Below, piece after piece: positions 4,637 through 8,659 of a stretch of DNA of 12,275 nucleotides. The stretch's first letter is position 1, and every line of letters starts with the position of its first letter. The position numbers and the translations under genes are program-made. The DNA lies in contig CAZQFQ010000040.1 of NCBI GenBank assembly GCA_964592725.1, forward strand, positions 1 through 12,275. Reading direction: 5' to 3'. This stretch comes from PALSA-1336 sp964592725 (GTDB taxonomy: Bacteria; Patescibacteriota; Doudnabacteria; UBA920). The notes beneath the pieces are model-generated. The model searched no databases. It worked only from the letters and a program-made list of their open reading frames with translations, and had not been told where the DNA came from.

Positions 4637-5911
4637 ATGAAAAAAACCCTCACCCCTAGCCCCTCCCCCAAAGGGGGAGGGGGAGCGAAAAAACAAAGAG
4701 TGCTAATCGCGTTGTCAGGCGGGATAGACAGCGCGGTTTCGGCGTATTTGTTAATTAAGCAGGGATATGAAGTTGAGGCGGCGTTTATGAAGAATTGGTC
4801 TTCCACGGCCGGACTTTTGAAAAATGAATGTCCGTGGCTGATTGACCGCCAGGATGCTTTGCGCGTTGCCGCGTTTTTGCGCATTCCGCTCCATACTTTG
4901 GATTTTGAAAAGCAGTATCAAAAAACCGTAATGAAATATTTTTTTGATGAATACAAAAAAGGCCGCACGCCGAACCCCGACGTAATGTGCAACAAAGAAA
5001 TCAAGTTTAAACTGCTCTATAATTGGGCGATAAAAAACGGGTTTGATTATTTGGCAACGGGGCATTATGCAAGGATCCCGCACCGGCGTCATTCTGAGCG
5101 AGTGCATCCGAGCGAAGAATCTCAAACCCGGAAAGAGATCCTTCGTCCTTCGGATGCACTCAGGACTCAGGATGACGCCGTGTGGGGATTGTCTCGCAGT
5201 GCGGACGAGTTCAAAGACCAAACCTACTTTATCTACAACATAAAAACCGAACAGCTCCCGCATATTTTATTCCCCATCGGCGGGATGAAAAAAACGGCAG
5301 TACGATCGCTGGCAAGAAAAATTGGTTTGCCCAATGCCGAAAAAAAAGAAAGCATGGGTTTGTGTTTTGTGGGGAAAATTCGGTTAAAAGATTTTTTGGA
5401 GCAGAGGTTAAAGGCGAAGCCCGGGAAGATTGTTTTATTACCTCCCCTAACCCCTCCTTCTAAAGGAGGGGAATCTGCAGTGACTCCTCCCCTTACGAAG
5501 GGGAGGCTGGGTGGGGTTTTAGGGCAACATCAAGGGCTGTTTAATTACACCATCGGGCAAAGGCAGGGGCTAAATGTCGCCGGCACCGGACCGTATTATG
5601 TGGTGAAAAAAGATTTGAAAAGCAATACGCTTTATGTGACAAAAAATCCGGATGATAAAGCGCTGCTGACAAAAGAGATTCAAATTCATTCAGCCAATTG
5701 GATATCATCCAATATCCAATATCCAATATCCAATATCCGATTGCACGGCCGCTTCCGCCATCAGGGCAAACTTGTGCCGCTTAATATCATCAAAATAAAA
5801 AAAGACCTTTATCGCGCAATATTCAAACTCCCCCAAAAAGCTGTCGCCTCGGGCCAAAGTTTGGTATTATATAGAGGCAAAGAGTGCGTGGGGGGCGGAG
5901 TAATAGTGTAA
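4637..5911 (+). CDS. mnmA: tRNA-specific 2-thiouridylase MnmA with in-frame repeat insertions
   Basis: MnmA activates U34 of tRNA-Lys, -Glu and -Gln(UUG) with ATP and replaces its 2-oxygen with sulfur in the cytoplasm. Every hallmark is present: the PP-loop S27-G-G-I-D-S32, the F-M-K-N-W strand, the first catalytic cysteine C118 in NPDVMCNKEIKF, ATGH143YAR, KDQTYF (193-198), the persulfide cysteine C243 in SMGLCFVG, and LGQHQGLFNYTIGQRQGL. At 424 residues it is over 50 longer than the usual 360-370. The excess is low-complexity peptide encoded by palindromic or tandem repeats: residues about 4-16, 150-182, 269-293 and 354-367, all between conserved motifs. Without the first insert the start would read MKKKQRVLIALSGG, which is normal for the family, so ATG 4637 is credible. 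TAGAAT ends 7 nt before the ATG, hinting at a near-leaderless transcript. Confidence 0.93.
   Translation: MKKTLTPSPSPKGGGGAKKQRVLIALSGGIDSAVSAYLLIKQGYEVEAAFMKNWSSTAGLLKNECPWLIDRQDALRVAAFLRIPLHTLDFEKQYQKTVMKYFFDEYKKGRTPNPDVMCNKEIKFKLLYNWAIKNGFDYLATGHYARIPHRRHSERVHPSEESQTRKEILRPSDALRTQDDAVWGLSRSADEFKDQTYFIYNIKTEQLPHILFPIGGMKKTAVRSLARKIGLPNAEKKESMGLCFVGKIRLKDFLEQRLKAKPGKIVLLPPLTPPSKGGESAVTPPLTKGRLGGVLGQHQGLFNYTIGQRQGLNVAGTGPYYVVKKDLKSNTLYVTKNPDDKALLTKEIQIHSANWISSNIQYPISNIRLHGRFRHQGKLVPLNIIKIKKDLYRAIFKLPQKAVASGQSLVLYRGKECVGGGVIV
4651..4683. repeat. C-rich palindrome inserted after codon 3 of mnmA
   Basis: CCCCTCCCCC (4660-4669) and its exact complement (4673-4682) form a 10-bp stem with an AAA loop, preceded by CACCCCTAG. 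It encodes the extra residues LTPSPSPKGGGG. The flanks are both A-runs (AAAAAA on each side), as expected if an element inserted into a short A tract. It would also be a very stable mRNA hairpin beginning 23 nt after the start codon. Confidence 0.75.
5084..5180. repeat. 97-nt palindromic element inside mnmA
   Basis: The outer arms CGGCGTCAT (5084-5092) and ATGACGCCG (5172-5180) are perfect. Inner arms containing GAGTGCATCCGAGCGAAG and its near-complement continue the stem to a loop around 5126-5135. The motif type CGTCATTCTGAGCGAAG...GAATC is, from memory, a common dispersed palindrome in bacterial genomes. It is read through in frame as about 33 residues (150-182) right after ATGHYARI, where MnmA normally has a short variable loop. 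Confidence 0.8.
5441..5520. repeat. Double-hairpin C-rich element inside mnmA
   Basis: Two adjacent hairpins: CCCCTCCTT/AAGGAGGGG (5451-5459 with 5463-5471) and CCTCCCCTT/AAGGGGAGG (5486-5494 with 5498-5506), with outer sequences CCTCCCCTAACC and GGTGGGGTTTTA able to pair. It encodes PPLTPPSKGG and TPPLTKGRLGG, inserted between KPGKIV and LGQHQG, where MnmA normally has only a few residues. Confidence 0.8.
5698..5738. repeat. Heptamer tandem repeat (AATATCC x4) inside mnmA
   Basis: AATATCC occurs four times without gaps at 5711-5738. The preceding TTGGATAT (5698-5705) is the inverse of the repeat, so the stretch can fold back. It encodes ISSNIQYPISNI in a variable part of the C-terminal barrel domain. 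As the unit is 7 nt, gaining or losing one copy would shift the frame. Confidence 0.8.
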
Positions 5912-5941
5912 TTGACATAATTGAGCAAAATTGAACATAAT
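5912..5941 (+). promoter_or_regulatory. Promoter immediately after mnmA
   Basis: TTGACA at 5912-5917 (perfect -35) and CATAAT at 5936-5941 (5 of 6), spacer 18. The -35 starts on the base after the mnmA stop codon. The predicted start near 5948 drives the small ORF and ppa. The stretch consists of repeats of an AATTGACATAA-like unit (5911, 5923, 5929, 5940), so part of the match could be chance. Confidence 0.6.
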
Positions 5942-5952
5942 TGACAAAATTT

Positions 5953-6141
5953 GTGACAGATGAAATTAGAATAAATCCCATATCGCCAATTCCGGAGCAA
6001 TTTCCCAGGAAACCTTTGGAAAAAGAAGTGGCCGGAAAATCCGAAAAGGAACCAAAACCCGAGGCGCCGGCTGAGGACACGATAAGTTTATTGGACGAAG
6101 CCCAAAGAGAATTAGAGAGGCTTGAAAATGAATCTAAATGA
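5953..6141 (+). CDS. Small acidic hypothetical protein overlapping ppa
   Basis: From GTG 5953 this encodes 62 residues; an in-frame TTG at 5941 would give 66, but it lies before the predicted transcription start, so GTG is preferred. The product is very polar: a Pro/Lys/Glu-rich first half (PRKPLEKEVAGKSEKEPKPE) and a C-terminal helix with a coiled-coil-like pattern (ISLLDEAQRELERLENESK). It has no membrane segment, cysteine or recognised domain. Its TGA stop overlaps the start region of ppa by 14 nt (ATG at 6128), a classic coupling arrangement. I do not recognise it. It might be a short leader-type protein that couples translation to ppa, or a real partner; reality is moderate because composition alone supports it. 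Confidence 0.5.
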   Translation: MTDEIRINPISPIPEQFPRKPLEKEVAGKSEKEPKPEAPAEDTISLLDEAQRELERLENESK

Positions 6142-6622
6142 TATTCCTTTTGGCAGTTTGGAAGCCTTTAATGTCCTTGTGGAAATTCCCCGGGGCAGTA
6201 ATTTAAAATATGAATTTGACGAAGCTTCCGGCGATATGAAAGTGGATTTTGTGTTTGAGGAATTTGCCTTCCCGTTTAATTACGGATTTATTCCGCACAC
6301 TTTGGGCGGAGACGGGGACGCGCTGGACGCGATAGTTCTTTCTTCGGCTCCAATTCCATCAGGCAGTATAATAGAATGCAAAGCCATCGGCGTATTGGAA
6401 ACTTTGGACAAGGGAGAAGTGGATAATAAATTTATTGTTGTTCCGATTGCCAATAAATTGGCAAAAAAATATCAGGATATATCCGACCTCCCTCCAGACA
6501 GCCTGCAAACTTGGACGGATCTGTATATGGAAATTGCCGGGCAAAAGCAAAAAACCATTAAAGTCCTTGGTCTAAAAGACAAACAATCCGCGCTGTCAGA
6601 AATCAAAAAATCTTTATTATAA
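6128..6622 (+). CDS. ppa: Soluble inorganic pyrophosphatase, family I
   Basis: This 164-residue enzyme hydrolyses pyrophosphate to phosphate with Mg2+ in the cytoplasm, pulling biosynthetic reactions forward. Motifs align with E. coli PPase: E19 in VEIP, K27-Y-E29, P-F-N-Y52-G-F-I-P-H-T, the signature D62-G-D64-A-L-D67, and D94 x4 D99-N-K101 (equivalent to D97, D102, K104). Two usual phosphate contacts differ: the Arg43 position (VDRF in E. coli) is F41, and the YK pair (141-142) is Y133-M134. Some family I branches lack the arginine, so this need not mean inactivity. ATG 6128 is preferred to TTG 6122, which adds only two residues. A proton-pumping PPase lies 2 kb away on the other strand. 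Confidence 0.9.
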   Translation: MNLNDIPFGSLEAFNVLVEIPRGSNLKYEFDEASGDMKVDFVFEEFAFPFNYGFIPHTLGGDGDALDAIVLSSAPIPSGSIIECKAIGVLETLDKGEVDNKFIVVPIANKLAKKYQDISDLPPDSLQTWTDLYMEIAGQKQKTIKVLGLKDKQSALSEIKKSLL

Positions 6623-6634
6623 CATAAATCCAAC

Positions 6635-6659
6635 TTGGAAGATGGGACACATCTTCCAA
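6635..6659 (+). terminator. Hairpin after ppa
   Basis: A 10-bp perfect stem TTGGAAGATG (6635-6644) / CATCTTCCAA (6650-6659) with a 5-nt loop, 13 nt after the ppa stop. No T-run follows. It ends 1 nt before the next -35 box, so it could be a terminator-like end or an operator for the following promoter. Confidence 0.45.
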
Positions 6660-6660
6660 A

Positions 6661-6689
6661 TTGACAGATGTGATATTTAAGGGTATATT
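6661..6689 (+). promoter_or_regulatory. Strong sigma70-type promoter
   Basis: Perfect -35 TTGACA (6661-6666), 17-nt spacer, -10 TATATT (6684-6689, 5 of 6). The predicted start near 6696 gives a 27-nt leader to the ATG at 6723. Confidence 0.75.
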
Positions 6690-6722
6690 TAGGGCAAGGA
6701 ACTTAATATTAATTTTAAAAAT

Positions 6723-6956
6723 ATGTATCCCAAACCCGAGAGGGCTTCCGTAGAAAACACAGAGGCCACTTCTACAATCTATTGGAAAAAGATAGGCCAT
6801 GCTGAGGAAGAATTACAAGGCAAAAAACTAGAGTATGCGCAATATTTATTGGATAGTGGGGCTCACGATGCCAAATTTTTACAGACCTATCCTGATATGG
6901 CCCAATGGTTAGAAGATCAAAAAGCTGAAAAATTTGCTACTTCCGCATCAAATTAA
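6723..6956 (+). CDS. Hypothetical 77-residue soluble protein
   Basis: Unrecognised. There is no signal, membrane segment or cysteine. Two likely helices are visible, about 19-45 (IYWKKIGHAEEELQGKKLEY onward) and 50-72 (acidic, with YPDMAQWLEDQKAEK), with aromatic residues (Y, W) spaced as in a small helical bundle. It has its own near-consensus promoter and a bidirectional terminator after it, so it is a single-gene transcript, possibly well expressed. AAGGA at 6696-6700 is too far from the ATG to be a normal ribosome site, so initiation is probably not Shine-Dalgarno driven. No function can be assigned. Confidence 0.65.
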   Translation: MYPKPERASVENTEATSTIYWKKIGHAEEELQGKKLEYAQYLLDSGAHDAKFLQTYPDMAQWLEDQKAEKFATSASN

Positions 6957-6989
6957 GACTAAAATTCGGAAATAACCTATTATAACCTC

Positions 6990-7019
6990 AAAAAAGCGCT
7001 TGACAAAAGCGCCTTTTTT
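6990..7019 (+). terminator. Bidirectional rho-independent terminator
   Basis: Stem GCGCTT (6996-7001) / AAGCGC (7007-7012), loop GACAA, flanked by A6 on the left and T6 (7014-7019) on the right with one bulged C. It ends the 77-residue gene. Confidence 0.8.
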
Positions 7020-7029
7020 GTGGTATTTT
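7000..7029 (+). promoter_or_regulatory. Possible promoter overlapping the terminator
   Basis: TTGACA (7000-7005) lies inside the terminator loop; TATTTT (7024-7029) follows with an 18-nt spacer. If real, transcription of the lipoprotein gene starts near 7036 from within the preceding terminator. Confidence 0.45.
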
Positions 7030-7043
7030 TTAGAGTCATCCTA

Positions 7044-7127
7044 TACCAGTGTGGGTGGCTTATGTCCCGTATTGCAAGCGGGACAGCGACAAAACGACTG
7101 GTAAGCCTGTTTGAAGGAGGAGGCTTA
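7044..7127 (+). promoter_or_regulatory. Structured leader that places the Shine-Dalgarno in a hairpin loop
   Basis: Three perfect 7-bp stems: P1 TACCAGT (7044-7050) / ACTGGTA (7097-7103), enclosing P2 TGTCCCG (7063-7069) / CGGGACA (7079-7085), then P3 TAAGCCT (7102-7108) / AGGCTTA (7121-7127). The P3 loop carries AAGGAGG (7114-7120), and its 3' arm ends on the A of the ATG. P1 and P3 share two bases, so their ends compete. This has the layout of a translation-control element; no known riboswitch class is recognised. Confidence 0.55.
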
Positions 7128-7690
7128 TGAATACTCGATTTTTCTCGGTCGCCGGTGTGGCGATCGTTTTGGCGGCGCTCCTTACCGGGTGTGGCCCGTC
7201 CAAGGAGCAGTTGCAGATGAAGGCGGAGTATAGCGCCGTGTTGCAGGCCTTGGACACTTATGCGCAAATTCGCCAGGCGCCGAACGGCGACGCGGCCATG
7301 AAGTCTTACGATAAGTTGGAGGCCGGGCTTCGAGCGGCTTTTTTGGACTTTCGCGCGATTTCCGTCACAAACGATGAATTGCAGAAGACCATCGCCGATA
7401 AATACTTTGCCGACGCGAAGTGGCAACTTGCAGCTATGCGCAACTCAAAGACGGGCCCGGAAGAAGCCCAGAAAGCGCGGGCGGAGTTTTATCGGACGCA
7501 GAAATTGTCTGGGCGAGGACTCGTGGCGTTCGGTGTCACGGCCAAAGCGGTTGACGGGTTCGTCGCCGCGGCACATCGTCGTGCCGCTCTCGCAAATGCC
7601 CCGGAGGTGGCGCGTAAGCCTCCGGCCAAGAAGAAAGCGCTGGCGGTTCATCGCCCGCCGGCCAAGAAACGCGCCATCAAACGGACCTAG
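7127..7690 (+). CDS. Lipoprotein of unknown function with basic C-terminal tail
   Basis: The product is 187 residues. The signal peptide ends in a lipobox L-T-G-C22, so the mature protein should start with a lipid-modified cysteine on the outer face of the membrane. The mature part is mostly helical (K25 to about 150, Ala/Gln/Lys-rich, no further cysteine). The last 30 residues are strongly basic with a repeated PPAKK motif (RKPPAKKKALAV, HRPPAKKRAIKRT), which could bind anionic polymers such as wall or nucleic acid; this is inference. No family is recognised. The DNA is visibly GC-richer than the neighbours, and the start has a strong AAGGAGG 6 nt before the ATG, rare in this window. It has its own leader and terminator. 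Confidence 0.8.
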   Translation: MNTRFFSVAGVAIVLAALLTGCGPSKEQLQMKAEYSAVLQALDTYAQIRQAPNGDAAMKSYDKLEAGLRAAFLDFRAISVTNDELQKTIADKYFADAKWQLAAMRNSKTGPEEAQKARAEFYRTQKLSGRGLVAFGVTAKAVDGFVAAAHRRAALANAPEVARKPPAKKKALAVHRPPAKKRAIKRT

Positions 7691-7729
7691 CGGCGACGCG
7701 TCTGACATTGGAGGGGAGTTTATTGCTTA

Positions 7730-7766
7730 AGGCGGCCACTTGAGGGGAGTGGTCGCCTAGTTTTTT
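7730..7766 (+). terminator. Rho-independent terminator of the lipoprotein gene
   Basis: An 11-bp stem (7730-7740 with 7748-7758, one G-U pair), 7-nt loop, then TAG and T6. Its 3' arm contains GTGGTCGCCT, which recurs exactly in the terminator at 8485-8519. Confidence 0.85.
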
Positions 7767-7772
7767 AAAAAT

Positions 7773-7781
7773 TGTTATAAT
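7773..7781 (+). promoter_or_regulatory. Extended -10 promoter for the 7923 gene
   Basis: TGT-TATAAT: perfect -10 at 7776-7781 with the TGn extension, 7 nt after the terminator T-run. Extended -10 promoters need little -35. The predicted start near 7788 leaves a leader of about 135 nt. Confidence 0.6.
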
Positions 7782-7898
7782 ATTTTTCTAAGTATCGAAT
7801 AAATAATTGAGCGGGTGATGTTTGTCATCTGTTCTTGGTTTGTTCAAGAAGATCAAGGCGCTCGATGAGAATCGGGCAAACGGAAAATTGAAAGTTCC

Positions 7899-7920
7899 CC
7901 GCCAAAGGCGGAGGGAGGGA
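7899..7920 (+). promoter_or_regulatory. Ribosome-binding site at the foot of a hairpin
   Basis: CCGCC (7899-7903) AAA GGCGG (7907-7911) forms a small hairpin whose 3' arm runs into GAGGGAGGGA (7911-7920), a strong Shine-Dalgarno ending 2 nt before the ATG. The motif resembles the C-rich palindromes elsewhere in the window. The rest of the 135-nt leader has short hairpins (GATG/CATC near 7816-7829, TCTTG/CAAGA near 7833-7850). Confidence 0.45.
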
Positions 7921-7922
7921 TT

Positions 7923-8435
7923 ATGACTATACAACGCGTGCTGTTGGGCGTAATAACGGCAATACTGTTTGTATATGTGGTTGCCGCGATGCGTTACCAT
8001 ATTCAGGAGCGCTCATCCGTTGCTAATCCAGCCACAGCGCAGGCAGAAACATCGTCCGTCGCGGCGAACGCCCAAGACGAAACAGCGGCAGACCCGGAAA
8101 CCGTGAGGCAGTATATCTCTTTGTATAATGAGTACGAGAGCCAAGGGCGCGCTTTGGCATCGCATTTAACGGCCACGGGCAGTAAGGAGAGGGAACAGGC
8201 GCAAGTCAACGAGAAGTTCGCTTGGCGTCTGCTCGGCTTGGAGTATGAAGCCATGAATCCGGCCGAGCGAGCCGAGGTTCAATATCTTCACAGCAAGCTC
8301 CCGGACAAGCCTTTGTTGGAATGGGGGCCGGACTACCTGTCAACTTCCCCACTCGTTAAGGAGTGGGGGGAAGACGCTTTGAACAGCCGTTACGAGGAGA
8401 GTTTGCGGGCTCGTGGATTTAAGCTTCCTGAGTAG
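7923..8435 (+). CDS. Membrane-anchored protein of unknown function
   Basis: The product is 170 residues with an N-terminal transmembrane anchor (about 5-23, VLLGVITAILFVYVVAAM), an Ala/Thr/Glu-rich linker to about 57, and a helical C-terminal domain (DPETVRQYISLYNEYESQGR; then a segment with WRLLGLEYEAMNPAERAEV; then LEWGPDYL and LVKEWGEDALNSRYEESL). It has no cysteine, lipobox or recognised domain. The charge pattern suggests the soluble part faces outside. Like the gene at 7127 it is GC-richer than the surroundings, has a strong Shine-Dalgarno, an individual promoter and a terminator sharing a 10-mer with the other, so the two look like matched cassettes although the proteins show no visible homology. 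Confidence 0.75.
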   Translation: MTIQRVLLGVITAILFVYVVAAMRYHIQERSSVANPATAQAETSSVAANAQDETAADPETVRQYISLYNEYESQGRALASHLTATGSKEREQAQVNEKFAWRLLGLEYEAMNPAERAEVQYLHSKLPDKPLLEWGPDYLSTSPLVKEWGEDALNSRYEESLRARGFKLPE

Positions 8436-8484
8436 CGACCGGTAACGGAGTTAGCAAGGCTCTTACTTTGGACCGGCCATCCCG

Positions 8485-8519
8485 GGCGACTACGAATTTT
8501 GTGGTCGCCTGATTTTTTT
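8485..8519 (+). terminator. Rho-independent terminator of the 7923 gene
   Basis: A 9-bp stem GGCGACTAC (8485-8493) / GTGGTCGCC (8501-8509, one G-U), 7-nt loop, then TGA and T7. It shares GTGGTCGCCT with the terminator at 7730-7766. Confidence 0.85.
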
Positions 8520-8526
8520 AATTTTT

Positions 8527-8564
8527 AAAATCCCGCTCTTGAGCAAAGTCGAGAGCGGGATTTT
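8527..8564. terminator. Bidirectional terminator between convergent units
   Basis: 13-bp perfect arms AAAATCCCGCTCT (8527-8539) / AGAGCGGGATTTT (8552-8564), with A-rich and T-rich ends so it can work on both strands. It lies between the plus-strand 7923 gene and the minus-strand pyrophosphatase, 96 nt past the latter's stop. Confidence 0.7.
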
Positions 8565-8631
8565 GTAAGTTTTGATTGTAAACCCTCTCTGCCCCGCCCT
8601 TTTCTTATTAGATCTGTAAAAGGTCGGGACA

Positions 8632-8650
8632 TCTCCCCCAGAGGGGGAGA
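8632..8650. repeat. C-rich palindrome downstream of hppA
   Basis: TCTCCCCC (8632-8639), AGA loop, GGGGGAGA (8643-8650). It has the same CCCC/GGGG hairpin style as the elements inside mnmA and at 11760. It sits 9 nt past the hppA stop (minus strand). Confidence 0.55.
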
Positions 8651-8659
8651 AGGGAACAA

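Noticed and set aside
5084..5520. Frameshifted or pseudogenised mnmA
   Set aside because: The frame is continuous, all catalytic motifs are in one frame, and the odd segments are precise repeats; insertion with function kept is more likely.
5701..5738. CRISPR-like array
   Set aside because: Contiguous 7-nt units without spacers; simple tandem repeat in a gene.
7712..7743. Mini-ORF TTG...TGA after GGAGGGG within the 7730 terminator
   Set aside because: Only six codons and inside a terminator stem; chance is the simplest explanation.
7127..8435. Toxin-antitoxin or bacteriocin pair
   Set aside because: Both products have export signals, separate promoters and terminators and no toxin, immunity or DNA-binding motif.
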